This document shows, in pieces, positions 25,196-33,972 of a stretch of 64,000 bases of DNA. Both the position numbers and the translations under genes were made by a program. The DNA is from Mesorhizobium sp. (lineage in GTDB: Bacteria; Pseudomonadota; Alphaproteobacteria; Rhizobiales; Rhizobiaceae). The notes beneath the pieces are model-generated. The model worked only from the letters and a program-made list of their open reading frames with translations, did not search any database and had not been told where the DNA came from. Within the stretch, counting starts at the first letter, position 1. Each line of letters begins with the position of its first letter. The DNA is taken from contig NZ_SUGA01000023.1 in the NCBI RefSeq assembly GCF_004963255.1, positions 1-64,000 of the forward strand. Direction: 5' to 3'.

Positions 25196-26569
25196 TTAAT
25201 AGGCATACTCCATGAACACCGGCTCGATCGAGCCGCCCCAGCGCGTGTGGTAGGCCGACAGCATCTCCTCGGCGCTGGTCGTGCCGCGCGACACGACCTC
25301 GTCCAGCGTGTTGAGGAACGACGTCTCGTCGTAACCGTCGCGGTTCTTCTTGCCGCGGTTCTTCAGGCCCGCGCGCGAGATGGCGAGTACGTCGCGGGCG
25401 ACGTCGCGCAAGGTGGCGTCGCGGAACGGCGCCGCTATGCCCAGCTCCGGCACGGCGTTGCGCATCGCCAGCGCTTCTTCATAGGTCCAGCTCGCCGTCA
25501 GCGCCTCGGCGGCGTCCAGCGCCTGCTCGTCGTAAAGCAGCCCGACCCAGAAGGCGGGCAGGGCGCAGATGCGCCGCCACGGGCCGCCATCGGCGCCGCG
25601 CATCTCGAGGAAGCGCTTCAGGCGCACGTCGGGAAACAGGGTCGAGAGGTGATTTGCCCAGTCGCCCATCGTCGGCAGGCCATCGGGGATCTCATTGCGC
25701 GCCGCACCCGCCATGAACTGGCGGAAGGTGTAGCGCGTCATGTCGTGATACTGGCCGTCGCGGATGACGAAATACATCGGCACGTCGAGCGCCCATTCGA
25801 CGTAGTCGGCGAAGCCGAAATCGGGCGAGAAGCAGAATTCGAGCATGCCGGAGCGCTGGTTGTCGGTGTCGCGCCAGATGTCGCCGCGCCAGCTCTGCAG
25901 CCCGTTCGGCCGGCTCTCGGTGAAGGGCGAGTTGGCGAACAGCGCCGTCGACAGCGGCTGCAGCTTCAGCGACACCTGCATCTTGCGGCGCATGTCGGTC
26001 TCGCTCTCGAAGTCGAGATTCACCTGGATCGTGCAGGTGCGGTACATCATGTCGAGGCCCTTGGTGCCGACCTTCGGCATGTAGCGCGTCATGATCTCGT
26101 AGCGCGACTTAGGCATTTTCGGCGTGTCGGCCAGCGACCATTTCGGACTGCCGCCGAGGCCGAGGAAGCGGATGCCGAGCGGCTCGGCGATCTCGCGCAC
26201 CTGCGCCAGATGCGCGTTGCCCTCGCGACAGGTCTGGTGGATCGATTCCAGCGGCGCGCCGGAAAGCTCGAACTGGCCGCCTGGCTCCAGCGAGATCGCG
26301 CCCTGTCCCGTCGGCTCGACAAGGCCGATGATGCGGCCCGCGTCCATGATCGGGTCCCAGCCGAGCTTTTCCTGCATGCCTTCCAGGATGGCGCGGATGC
26401 CGCGCTCACCGCCATAGGGCACCGGCGCGTGGCCGTCGACATAGAAGGGGAATTTCTCGTGCTCGGTGCCGATGCGCCATTTGTCGCGCGGCTTGTTGCC
26501 CGCGGCCAGATAGCCGACCAGTTCGTCGATCCCTTCGATAGGCTGGGTATCGGTGGTGTCGCGCGCCAT
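25196..26569 (-). CDS. gshA: Glutamate-cysteine ligase (GCS2/plant type)
   Basis: The 457-residue protein has IGTEHEKFPF, VEPTGQGAISLEPGGQFELSG, TCTIQVNLDFESE and TALFANSPFTESRPNG, which identify the glutamate-cysteine ligase type shared by alphaproteobacteria and plants. It makes gamma-glutamylcysteine, the first step of glutathione synthesis, in the cytosol. Plant enzymes of this type are redox-regulated by disulfides; I do not see which cysteines would do that here. rsmE lies upstream in the same direction, 164 nt away, so the two may be cotranscribed. Confidence 0.95.
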   Translation of the reverse strand: MARDTTDTQPIEGIDELVGYLAAGNKPRDKWRIGTEHEKFPFYVDGHAPVPYGGERGIRAILEGMQEKLGWDPIMDAGRIIGLVEPTGQGAISLEPGGQFELSGAPLESIHQTCREGNAHLAQVREIAEPLGIRFLGLGGSPKWSLADTPKMPKSRYEIMTRYMPKVGTKGLDMMYRTCTIQVNLDFESETDMRRKMQVSLKLQPLSTALFANSPFTESRPNGLQSWRGDIWRDTDNQRSGMLEFCFSPDFGFADYVEWALDVPMYFVIRDGQYHDMTRYTFRQFMAGAARNEIPDGLPTMGDWANHLSTLFPDVRLKRFLEMRGADGGPWRRICALPAFWVGLLYDEQALDAAEALTASWTYEEALAMRNAVPELGIAAPFRDATLRDVARDVLAISRAGLKNRGKKNRDGYDETSFLNTLDEVVSRGTTSAEEMLSAYHTRWGGSIEPVFMEYAY

Positions 26570-26733
26570 AAGAAAGCCCTCCGCAGCCGTCAGTTGGCCG
26601 CCGGGCGCTAGATGGACGAAATGTCAGTAGCCGATCAAGCGAAAAATCCTGAGCCACGGCTCAACTGGATTTGATCTGTATGGCTCGGCTTTTCCCTTTC
26701 TCCTCGTGGGCCTCACGGGGGGAAGCGTAGATG

Positions 26734-27468
26734 CTACCAGTCGCCGATCGTCGCCTGGATCGCGGCAAGTGCCGCCACCGCCGCCGTATCGGCGCGCAGG
26801 ATGCGAGGCCCGAGCGGGATGGCGGTGACGAAAGGCAAGGCCCTCAGCATCTTGCGCTCGTCCTCGGAAAATCCGCCTTCCGGACCGACCAGAAGCGCAA
26901 GTTTCTTTTCACCTACCGCTTGCAGGGCCGGCAGCGGATTGTTGGTCGAGGCATCCTCGTCGCAGAAGATCAGCCGCCGCTCCTTGTCCCAATTGGCGAG
27001 CAACCGCTCCAGCTTCTCCGCTTCACGCACCTCCGGCACCGCCAGGATGCCGCATTGCTCGGACGCTTCGACGACGTTGGCGCGCAGCCGCTCGATGCCG
27101 GGCTTCGCCACTTGCGTGTGCTGGGTGATGACCGGCTGCAGCACGCCGGCGCCCATCTCGACCGCCTTCTGCACCAGATAGTCGAGCCGCCCCTGCTTCA
27201 GCGGAGCGAAGCAATAGACAAGGTCGGGCAGCGGCGGCTGCGGCCGCTGCAGTTCCAGCACTTTCAGCCGGACCGCCTTCTTGGATCGGGCGGCGATCGC
27301 AGCCGACCACTCGCCGTCGCGGCCGTTGAACAAGAGAACCTCGGTGCCTTCGCCGAGCCGCAGCACATGGGCGAGATAATGGCTCTGCTGCTGTGCGGCA
27401 TCGAATTCGAGGCCCGGTCCAAGATCGTCCGGCACGAACAGCCGCTGCATTTTGTAATTGGCGCGCAT
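26734..27468 (-). CDS. rsmE: 16S rRNA m3U1498 methyltransferase
   Basis: A 244-residue SPOUT methyltransferase. The N-terminal PUA-like part (MRANYKMQRLFV.. HYLAHVLRLGEGTEVLLFNG) is followed by the knotted SAM domain with LLVGPEGGFSEDE and IPLGPRILRADTA. The enzyme methylates U1498 of 16S rRNA in the 30S subunit. The ATG at 27468 gives the usual family length; the longer frame upstream runs into an intergenic hairpin region and is rejected. No good Shine-Dalgarno is seen. Confidence 0.93.
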   Translation of the reverse strand: MRANYKMQRLFVPDDLGPGLEFDAAQQQSHYLAHVLRLGEGTEVLLFNGRDGEWSAAIAARSKKAVRLKVLELQRPQPPLPDLVYCFAPLKQGRLDYLVQKAVEMGAGVLQPVITQHTQVAKPGIERLRANVVEASEQCGILAVPEVREAEKLERLLANWDKERRLIFCDEDASTNNPLPALQAVGEKKLALLVGPEGGFSEDERKMLRALPFVTAIPLGPRILRADTAAVAALAAIQATIGDW

Positions 27469-27482
27469 GGCCGAGCAGGTTC

Positions 27483-27508
27483 CGCAAAAGTGTCCCCGCG
27501 GTTTTGCG
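27483..27508. repeat. Intergenic palindrome CGCAAAA...TTTTGCG
   Basis: A 7-bp stem CGCAAAA (27483-27489)/TTTTGCG (27502-27508) with a GTGTCCCCGCGG loop. The form GCAAAA-GTG..-GCGG-TTTTGC recalls a short palindrome that recurs between genes in rhizobial genomes. A link to the larger hairpin 30 nt away is possible. Confidence 0.4.
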
Positions 27509-27539
27509 ATCATAACCTGCGAAAAACAAGCGAATCTAA

Positions 27540-27573
27540 GCAGATATTTGCGGGCCATCCCGCGAATATCTGC
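27540..27573. repeat. 15-bp stem hairpin upstream of rsmE
   Basis: GCAGATATTTGCGGG (27540-27554) pairs with CCCGCGAATATCTGC (27559-27573) over a CCAT tetraloop, with a single T-G wobble. No T run follows on either strand, so it is not a standard terminator. It lies between the end of the gene at 27602 and rsmE, both on the minus strand, and could be a processing or transcription-protein site. Confidence 0.55.
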
Positions 27574-27601
27574 CGACCAATGGGCGAGGCGATGGATATC
27601 G

Positions 27602-28249
27602 TCAAGTGTCGGCAGTCGGATGCCAGACCGGCACGAAGCCCTGCCGCAAAACAGCAATGGTGGTTGCCGGCGTCAGCAGACGCAGCGACCGGCCGGTGAA
27701 GCCATTGAAGGCGATTGGACCGGCGTAACCCGCGAAGGACCATTCAAGTGCCTTTCCGGAACGCAGCGCGTAGGCGGTGTCGCCCTGCGCGATCATCGCT
27801 CCATCGGGCAAGCCGCCAAGCTCCGGCACGGTTACGGGAGGCGGCCGTCCACCCGAAGCCAGGCGTTCCCTGTGCAACCTTTTGTCGACCATCGGCGCGC
27901 GGGCCTCGTCAACCCCGAAGGCCCTGCCGAAGCGGGCGACGAAATCGGTCGCCCGCTCGCGCCGGCAGAAGAAACAGGGCCGATGGCCGGCGGCCAATGC
28001 CGTGACCTCGTCGAGGAAGAACAGTTCCGTCCAGCCGGCCTTGCCGCCCGGCCTGTTGCGGCCCATCGGCTCGCGCCGCACGTTGCGGAACTCGCACACA
28101 CAGATGATCCAGGCCGGCAAGGCCCAACGCTTCCTCAGCAGCGTCCTGGTCTCCGGATCATGGATGATGCCGCGATTGCCGGTGAACAGGCCGCGCTCCG
28201 GCACGGCATGGATGGCGCCGAAGGGATCGACCCGGTTCTGCAGTGGCAT
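27602..28249 (-). CDS. Conserved hypothetical protein with a CxxC motif
   Basis: A 215-residue cytosolic protein that I do not recognise. It contains RGLFTGNRGIIHDP, a WALPAWIICVCEF segment, and HRPCFFCRRERATDFVARFG, where Cys-x-x-Cys could bind zinc or be redox-active. The central part is basic (DKRLHRERLASGGRPPP). The ATG at 28249 has GAGAGAAAG upstream and is preferred over the extended start. It is the first gene of a possible minus-strand unit with rsmE, although 133 nt with two hairpins lie between them. Confidence 0.65.
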   Translation of the reverse strand: MPLQNRVDPFGAIHAVPERGLFTGNRGIIHDPETRTLLRKRWALPAWIICVCEFRNVRREPMGRNRPGGKAGWTELFFLDEVTALAAGHRPCFFCRRERATDFVARFGRAFGVDEARAPMVDKRLHRERLASGGRPPPVTVPELGGLPDGAMIAQGDTAYALRSGKALEWSFAGYAGPIAFNGFTGRSLRLLTPATTIAVLRQGFVPVWHPTADT

Positions 28250-28337
28250 ATCTTTCTCTCCCGCCGCGCATCTTGGCTGAAACACGGGCCGCATGATATC
28301 GCTCGCCCCAGCCTTTTCACGTCAGCAGGATTCTAGG

Positions 28338-29036
28338 ATGCGCGTGCTGGTGGTCCAGAACTACGACAATACCGGCCTCGGTCAGGTCGGTGCCGCTCTG
28401 GCAGAAGCGGGCGCCGATCTCGACCTGCGGCGCCCATACCAGGGCGATCCGTTGCCGCAGGACGCAGGCGGGCATGATGCGATGGTCGTGCTGGGCGGCG
28501 GGCAGAATGCGCTGGCCGACGAGGACTATCCCTATTTTCCGGCGCTCCTCGAATTGACCCGCGATTTCGCCGAGAAGGACCGCTCCGTGCTCGGCATCTG
28601 CCTCGGCAGCCAGCTCCTTGCCCGCGCGTTCGGTGGCGACAACCACATCGGCAGCGCCACCGAGTTCGGCTGGCACAAGGTCTCGCTGACGCCGGCGGCG
28701 AAGTCGGATCCGGTGCTGGCGGCGCTGCCTGAACAATTCCCGATCTTCGAATGGCACGACGACACCTTTGTGCTGCCTGAGAATGCCGTGCGGCTTGCGG
28801 GCAGCGCGGTCGCTGAAAACCAGGCCTTCCGCCTCGGTCGCGCCGTCTACGGGTTCCAGTTCCATTTCGAGGCGGACACGCCGATGGTGCGCGACTGGAG
28901 CACCTCCTTCGCGGCAACCATCGCCGAGCGCCATCCCGACTGGAACGACCGGCTCGACGACGAGTTGGCCGGCAACGGCCCCGAAGCCGATGCCGCCGGC
29001 CTGGCGATCGCCCGCGCTTGGGTGGCTACCATCTAA
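28338..29036 (+). CDS. Class I glutamine amidotransferase-like protein
   Basis: A 232-residue stand-alone glutamine amidotransferase domain. The nucleophile lies in GICLGSQLLARAFGG, and the His-Glu of the triad in YGFQFHFEADTP. The order of motifs (MVVLGGGQNA.., GICLGSQ, FEWHDDTF, FQFHFE) fits GMP-synthase-like amidotransferases and gamma-glutamyl hydrolases of the YfeJ/PuuD kind. AGGA lies about 9 nt before the ATG. It is divergent from the hypothetical gene at 27602-28249. The acceptor substrate is unknown; the domain may hydrolyse gamma-glutamyl compounds. Confidence 0.8.
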   Translation: MRVLVVQNYDNTGLGQVGAALAEAGADLDLRRPYQGDPLPQDAGGHDAMVVLGGGQNALADEDYPYFPALLELTRDFAEKDRSVLGICLGSQLLARAFGGDNHIGSATEFGWHKVSLTPAAKSDPVLAALPEQFPIFEWHDDTFVLPENAVRLAGSAVAENQAFRLGRAVYGFQFHFEADTPMVRDWSTSFAATIAERHPDWNDRLDDELAGNGPEADAAGLAIARAWVATI

Positions 29037-29050
29037 GCTGCGTTGATATT

Positions 29051-29072
29051 CAGGTAAGGCCGGCCTGACCTG
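29051..29072. repeat. 22-bp palindrome after the amidotransferase gene
   Basis: CAGGT-a-AGGCC/GGCCT-g-ACCTG is a near-perfect palindrome just after the stop at 29036. It could terminate transcription, but no T run follows. Confidence 0.4.
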
Positions 29073-29358
29073 CATCTCAAACATCCACGCGGACGCAGCG
29101 TGGCATAATTGGCACGCCTCAGCGTCTGCGCCTGGGGATAACGCTCTTCTTTCTTGGTTTGTGTCCGGCCGCTCCATTAAGAGGGCGCGCTTTGTATCGC
29201 CGGTGCAACCGCCATGAACCTTTTGTGTGATCCAGCCGACACACCGGCGAAACAGAATCTGCTTAGAAGCGCGAAATCTTCGAAACATTGAAACGCATTT
29301 TATCGTTTCAACGCATTGGTAACCGCCTCGTGCCCAGATGCAGAAAGCTTAACCAGAG

Positions 29359-29499
29359 ATGACGTCCGTGAAAGCAGCTCTCCTGTCTTTTGTCATGCTG
29401 TCTGCCATCGTGCTCTGCGGCCTGGGCATCTATGCCGCCGACGCAGCGACCAACCACCGGGCCGTCGACGGCTACGGCGTCACCGCCTCGCTCGACTGA
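29359..29499 (+). CDS. Small single-helix membrane or exported protein
   Basis: An ATG at 29359 opens a 46-residue frame. After the basic MTSVKAAL comes a hydrophobic helix (LLSFVMLSAIVLCGLGIYAA), then a short polar tail (DAATNHRAVDGYGVTASLD). The helix could be a signal peptide with cleavage after YAA or a membrane anchor. The ribosome site is weak (CCAGAG). It lies in a 505-bp region between the amidotransferase gene and the convergent phosphoesterase gene. Codon usage matches the neighbours. No family is known to me. Confidence 0.45.
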   Translation: MTSVKAALLSFVMLSAIVLCGLGIYAADAATNHRAVDGYGVTASLD

Positions 29500-29541
29500 G
29501 CCCAATCAAAAATCGGAAAGACGCCCGCGCCGGGATTGCGC

Positions 29542-30327
29542 TTAGAGCGCTTTCCCTTGGACGGTCACGATGCCCTTGTCGCCGCCATTGACGGCGAGCG
29601 CGCTCAGCGTCCCCGATTTCCAGGCGAGCGTGTCGACATTGACGCGGTTGGCCCTGACCTCGGCTTCCGGGACGGGCGTGTGCCCGTGCACGATCACCTT
29701 GGAAAAAAGTCCCGGGTTATCGTGAAAGGCATCGCGGATCCAGATCAGGTCCTGCTGGTTCTGGCGGTCGAGCGGCACGCCCGGCCTTATCCCGGCATGG
29801 CAGAAGAAGAAGTCGCCGAAACTGACCGAAAACGTCAGCGACTGCAGGAAATCGACATGACTGCGCGGCACCGCTTTCACCAGCGCGGCGTGTCCACGAG
29901 CGATGGCTTCCGCCTTGCCGTACCAATGGGCGTCGCGCAGAAGATCAACGCCATAGGACTGCGCGGTCTGCACGCCGCCATAGTTCATGAACAGGCCGTC
30001 CGGCTCGGCATCAGCAAGGAATTCGAGCATGCCGATATCGTGGTTGCCGGCGAGCGTGATGTTGCGCGGATCGCGCTTGCGCGCCCCGATCAGGAAGTCG
30101 ATGACGCTCTTTGAATCCGGACCGCGGTCGACATAGTCGCCGAGATGGATGATGCGCCAGTCGGAGGCGGGCGCATGTTCCAGTTGGCTTTCGATGCGCC
30201 GGTGCATGGCGGCGAGCAGGTCATGGCGTCCATGTACGTCGCCGATGGCGTAAAGCCGCATGCCGTCCGGCCCGCGCGCGTCGAGATAGTGGATGCCGGT
30301 TTCGGTCAAGGAACCTGTCTTTCGCAT
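29542..30327 (-). CDS. Serine/threonine-type metallophosphoesterase
   Basis: A 261-residue protein with the complete calcineurin-like metal site: GDVHGR, GDYVDRGPDS, GNHD, HAGIRPG and HGHTPVPE. Length and motif spacing fit the bacterial PrpA/ApaH-like phosphatases, which remove phosphate from proteins or cleave diadenosine tetraphosphate. The ATG at 30327 (MRKTGS) is used because the upstream TTG is unlikely. No signal peptide is present. It is downstream of lldD in the same direction, 42 nt away, and may share the transcript. The substrate cannot be given. Confidence 0.87.
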   Translation of the reverse strand: MRKTGSLTETGIHYLDARGPDGMRLYAIGDVHGRHDLLAAMHRRIESQLEHAPASDWRIIHLGDYVDRGPDSKSVIDFLIGARKRDPRNITLAGNHDIGMLEFLADAEPDGLFMNYGGVQTAQSYGVDLLRDAHWYGKAEAIARGHAALVKAVPRSHVDFLQSLTFSVSFGDFFFCHAGIRPGVPLDRQNQQDLIWIRDAFHDNPGLFSKVIVHGHTPVPEAEVRANRVNVDTLAWKSGTLSALAVNGGDKGIVTVQGKAL

Positions 30328-30369
30328 TGGTCGCCGTGCGCAAGCTAGGACCAATCGATGAACAACGCC

Positions 30370-31506
30370 CTAGCGCCGGAGCTGCTCCTTGCCCATGTCG
30401 CCGACGAGGCGCTTGCCGCACAGCGCCATGGTGACATCCATTTCCTTGCGGATGATTTCGAGCGCCTTGGTGACGCCGTCCTTGCCCATCGCGCCGAGGC
30501 CATAGAGGAAGGGCCTGCCGATATAGGTGCCCTTGGCGCCCAGGCAGAGCGCCTTGAGCACATCCTGGCCGGAGCGGATGCCGCCGTCCATATGGACTTC
30601 GATCCTGTCGCCGACCGCGTCGGCGATCTCTTCCAGCACCGAGATCGAGGAGGGGGCGCCGTCGAGCTGCCGCCCGCCATGGTTTGAGACCACGATCGCG
30701 TCCGCCCCGGTCTCGGCCGCCATCAGCGCGTCTTCCTTGTCGAGGATGCCCTTCAGGATCAGCTTGCCGCCCCAGCGTTCCTTGATCCAGGCGACGTCCT
30801 TCCACGACAGGTGCGGATCGAACTGCTCATTCGTCCAGGACGATAGTGAGGAGACGTCGCCGACGCCCTTGGCGTGGCCGACGATGTTGCGGAAGGTGCG
30901 GCGCGGGGTGCCTGCGATGCCCAGGCACCAGCGCGGCTTCAGCGCAAGGTCGAGGATGTTGGCAAGCGTCATCTTGGGCGGCGCCGAAAGCCCGTTGCGC
31001 ACGTCCTTGTGGCGCTGTCCCAGGATCTGCAGATCGAGCGTCAGCACCAGCGCCGAACATTTTGCCGCCTTGGCGCGATCGATCAGGTTGAGTACGAAAT
31101 CCTTGTCGCGCAGCACATAGAGCTGAAACCAGAACGGCTTCTTGGTCACCGAGGCGACATCCTCGATCGAGCAGATGCTCATGGTGGACAGCGTGAACGG
31201 CACGCCGAACGCTTCCGCCGCCTGCGCCGCCAGCATCTCGCCGTCGGCATGCTGCATGCCGGTCAATCCGGTCGGCGCGAGCGCCACCGGCATCGCCACC
31301 TTCTGGCCGATCATGGTCGATTCCAGTGAGCGGTTGCTCATGTCGACCAGCACGCGCTGGCGGAATTTTATCTTGCCGAAGTCCTCCTCGTTGGCCCGGT
31401 AGGTGCTCTCCGTCCAGGCACCGGAATCGGCATAGTCGAAGAACATCTTCGGCACCCTACGGCGCGCCAGGTCCTTGAGATCGGCGATGGTGAGGATTTC
31501 GCTCAT
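30370..31506 (-). CDS. lldD: FMN-dependent L-lactate dehydrogenase
   Basis: The 378-residue protein belongs to the FMN alpha-hydroxyacid dehydrogenases. Key parts are ALAPTGLTGMQHADGE, the substrate-binding Tyr in FWFQLYVLRD, the Lys of KLILKGIL, the catalytic His with SNHGGRQLDG, and the flavin phosphate region MDGGIRSGQD and GRPFLYGL. It oxidises L-lactate, or a related L-2-hydroxyacid, to the ketoacid and feeds electrons to the membrane chain. The upstream GntR gene ends 25 nt away, so the two form an operon. The regulator probably responds to the same hydroxyacid. Confidence 0.9.
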   Translation of the reverse strand: MSEILTIADLKDLARRRVPKMFFDYADSGAWTESTYRANEEDFGKIKFRQRVLVDMSNRSLESTMIGQKVAMPVALAPTGLTGMQHADGEMLAAQAAEAFGVPFTLSTMSICSIEDVASVTKKPFWFQLYVLRDKDFVLNLIDRAKAAKCSALVLTLDLQILGQRHKDVRNGLSAPPKMTLANILDLALKPRWCLGIAGTPRRTFRNIVGHAKGVGDVSSLSSWTNEQFDPHLSWKDVAWIKERWGGKLILKGILDKEDALMAAETGADAIVVSNHGGRQLDGAPSSISVLEEIADAVGDRIEVHMDGGIRSGQDVLKALCLGAKGTYIGRPFLYGLGAMGKDGVTKALEIIRKEMDVTMALCGKRLVGDMGKEQLRR

Positions 31507-31531
31507 GATGGGTCCCCGCTAAAATCTGTGC

Positions 31532-32335
31532 TTAGGAGCGTTTGCGTGTGGGTTCGATATCGCCGGCGTCGGAGCGCTGTCTCAGCCTCAGCCGGGAGAC
31601 GCGCTGCCAGTCGCCGCTGCGCTCGGCTTCCGCCATCGAGCGCTCGACATAGGTGATGTGGTCCATCGCCGCCTTGCGCGCCGCGATCGGATCGCCGGCC
31701 TTGATGGCGTTATGAATCGCCCGATGCTGCTCGAGCAGTGCCTCGCGCGCGCCGGGCACGCCGAACACCAGAAGCCGGTTCTGGAACACGCCCTCGGACA
31801 GCAGTCGATAGCAGGAGCGCAGTGTGTGCAGCAGGATGATGTTGTGCGCGCATTCGCACACCGCATGATGGAACTCGACGTCGATTTCCGCCTCGTCGTC
31901 GAAGTCGCCTGTCCGGTGCGCCTCCTCCATGCGCGCCATGATACGGTCGAGCAGCGCAAGGTCCTCCGGCGTCGCCCGCCGCGCCGCATATTCGGCCGCC
32001 ACCGCCTCGATCTCGCGCCGGTACTCCAGATAGTCGGTCACCGCCTTGCGGTGCGTGGAGATGAGGTCCGTCACCGGCTTGGTGAAGAGCTGGCCGATGA
32101 CGTCGGCGACATGCGTGCCGCCGCCGGGGCGCGTCGTCAGCAGTCCGCGTCCCTCCAGCGCCTTCAGCGCATCGCGCAGGATCGGCCGCGACACGTCGAA
32201 CTGGCGCGCCAGCTCGCGTTCGCCGGGCAGCCGGTCGCCGGTGCGCAGCACGCCTTCGAGGATCAGGCTCTCGATCTGCTGCACCACCTCGTCGGCGGTG
32301 CGCGAATGCTCGATCCTGGAGAAAATGTCGCTCAA
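31532..32335 (-). CDS. FadR/LldR-type GntR regulator
   Basis: A 267-residue regulator with an N-terminal winged helix (EVVQQIESLILEGVLRTGDRLPGERELARQFDVSRPILRDAL) and a C-terminal FCD domain in which Asp and His of EIDVEFHHAV, His of LEQHRAIH and His of MDHITYVE can bind metal. The C-terminal tail is basic. It is cotranscribed with lldD. A 21-bp palindrome overlaps its own promoter and a close copy lies before glcD, so it likely controls both lactate and glycolate oxidation. LldR, PdhR and GlcC of this type bind similar TGGT/ACCA sites. Confidence 0.88.
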   Translation of the reverse strand: MSDIFSRIEHSRTADEVVQQIESLILEGVLRTGDRLPGERELARQFDVSRPILRDALKALEGRGLLTTRPGGGTHVADVIGQLFTKPVTDLISTHRKAVTDYLEYRREIEAVAAEYAARRATPEDLALLDRIMARMEEAHRTGDFDDEAEIDVEFHHAVCECAHNIILLHTLRSCYRLLSEGVFQNRLLVFGVPGAREALLEQHRAIHNAIKAGDPIAARKAAMDHITYVERSMAEAERSGDWQRVSRLRLRQRSDAGDIEPTRKRS

Positions 32336-32370
32336 CGGAGACGCCTGGAGATGGAACGGATGTCGCCCAG

Positions 32371-32411
32371 ATTAAAGCGTCTGTCGTCAACTGGTCAAAT
32401 TATTTATCCAA
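32371..32411 (-). promoter_or_regulatory. Promoter and 21-bp operator of the GntR-lldD operon
   Basis: On the plus strand the operator reads CTGGTCAAA-tta-TTTATCCAA (32391-32411), an inverted repeat with two mismatches. On the minus strand it contributes the -35 box TTGACC (32393-32398), followed after 16 nt by the -10 box TTTAAT (32371-32376). The overlap fits autorepression. Confidence 0.6.
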
Positions 32412-32542
32412 TTCGCCCAATGCGGTCGGGCCGCCTGCCGCGCGCCGCCATCTCCGGATGCTAATATTAGCTGTTTACGCGTCTCGCCGATTGCCGCAAG
32501 ACGACCGGGTTGCACGAAGGGTCGAAAACAGGGGGACCAGCC

Positions 32543-33865
32543 GTGTCCGACGAGATGTCGAGTCTCGAATTCCAGCCGCGCGCCCAAGGCAGCGTCATGG
32601 GCTTTCCGGCGCATGAGGGGCGGCCCGGCGCGATCGGCGAGGTCCATGCCCGTCCACACCCGCTGATCGAAAAGCCACGCGTGCTGATCCAGCTTTCCTT
32701 CATGACCGAGGCCGGCGCCGCGGTCGACCATGCCGTGCTCTCGGAGCTTTCGCGGCGGCTGGGAATCGCCGCGCCTGAGCGCAACGCGCGCCACCATGCC
32801 ATGAAATGGGGCAAGGGCTCGCTGCGTTGGGAGCGGCATACGGAATTCTCGACCTATCTGTGGGAGGGGCCGCTGGCAGAGAACGGCCGGGGGCAGGAAG
32901 ATTCGCCCTTCGGCAACGGCTTCTCGCCCCCAGGCACGGTGATTTCCGGCATCCGCCTCGAAATCCGCAAATGGACGCAGGCCAGCGAAAAACTGATCGC
33001 CGGCTTTGATCCGACCAGCCTGTGCTATTCGCTGGTCGAGCGGGGCGCCGCCGCCATCATCACCGATTTCCGCCAGGACGGCGACGGCCTGACCCGCATG
33101 CTGGTGCTCGACCGCGGGCTGACGCCGGCCAGCACCGGCGCCTTGTCGCAGCGGCTGATCGACATCGAGACCTATCGGACGCTGGCCATGCTCGGCCTGC
33201 CGCTGGCGTTGACGCTGTCCGGCCGTGCCCGCCGCATCGAGGACCGCCTGGCGCAGACCACGCTGGAAATGAAGGCCGTCGAAACCCGTGACAGCCAGAC
33301 GCTGCTGGCCGACCTCACCGAGCTCGCCGCCGAGCTCGAGGCCGACGCCGCATCCAGCCTCTACCGCTTCGGAGCCAGCCGCGCCTATGACGGCATCGTC
33401 ACCGAAAGGCTGGAGGCGCTGGATGAAGAGCCGGTGCAGGGTTTTGACACCTGGGCCGGCTTCCTGCTGCGACGCATGGCGCCGGCCATGCGCACCTGCC
33501 GCTCGGTAGAGGAGCGCCAGGCCAATTTGTCGCGAAAACTCACCCGCGCCACCACGCTCTTACGCACCTGGGTCGATGTCGAGGTCGAGAAGCAGAACCG
33601 CGACCTGCTGGCATCGATGAACAACCGGGCCCGGCTGCAGCTGCGCCTGCAGCAGACGGTCGAAGGCCTGTCCGTGGCCGCCGTGTCCTATTATGTCGTC
33701 GGCCTCATCGGCTATGTCGCCAAGGGCGCCTCGATCTTCGGCCACGTCTTCGCGCCAGAAGTCGTCACCGCAGCCTCCGTCCCCGTCGCCATCCTGCTGG
33801 TCTGGTGGGGCGTGCGCCGGGTGCGCAAGATGCATTCAGAGCCGGCGAAGCATCCGGGCGAGTAA
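32543..33865 (+). CDS. DUF3422 family membrane-anchored protein
   Basis: A 440-residue protein recognised as DUF3422 from EVHARPHPLIEKPRVLIQLSFMTEAG and the two closing hydrophobic helices (SVAAVSYYVVGLIGYVAKGA and VVTAASVPVAILLVWWGVRRV). The long middle is helical and charged (ERQANLSRKLTRATTLLRTW). The GTG at 32543 is preferred because AGGGGGA lies 9 nt upstream; a TTG 33 nt earlier is the alternative. It lies between the divergent GntR gene and the glycolate oxidase genes. Its function is unknown, although its position suggests a link to hydroxyacid metabolism. Confidence 0.83.
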   Translation: MSDEMSSLEFQPRAQGSVMGFPAHEGRPGAIGEVHARPHPLIEKPRVLIQLSFMTEAGAAVDHAVLSELSRRLGIAAPERNARHHAMKWGKGSLRWERHTEFSTYLWEGPLAENGRGQEDSPFGNGFSPPGTVISGIRLEIRKWTQASEKLIAGFDPTSLCYSLVERGAAAIITDFRQDGDGLTRMLVLDRGLTPASTGALSQRLIDIETYRTLAMLGLPLALTLSGRARRIEDRLAQTTLEMKAVETRDSQTLLADLTELAAELEADAASSLYRFGASRAYDGIVTERLEALDEEPVQGFDTWAGFLLRRMAPAMRTCRSVEERQANLSRKLTRATTLLRTWVDVEVEKQNRDLLASMNNRARLQLRLQQTVEGLSVAAVSYYVVGLIGYVAKGASIFGHVFAPEVVTAASVPVAILLVWWGVRRVRKMHSEPAKHPGE

Positions 33866-33972
33866 TCTTCCCCTCGATGCGAGGAAGCAGCGGCAGATTG
33901 CCGCTGCGGAAGCTGGGCATTACGGTCGCCGCCACATTTGACCAAAGCAGCGTTTGCAACAAAACCGTCAAG

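Noticed and set aside
26690..26725. CTTTCTCCTCGTGGGCCTCACGGGGGGAAG near the rsmE end, considered as another palindromic element.
   Set aside because: Only a weak imperfect stem is present and no arm matches the other elements well.
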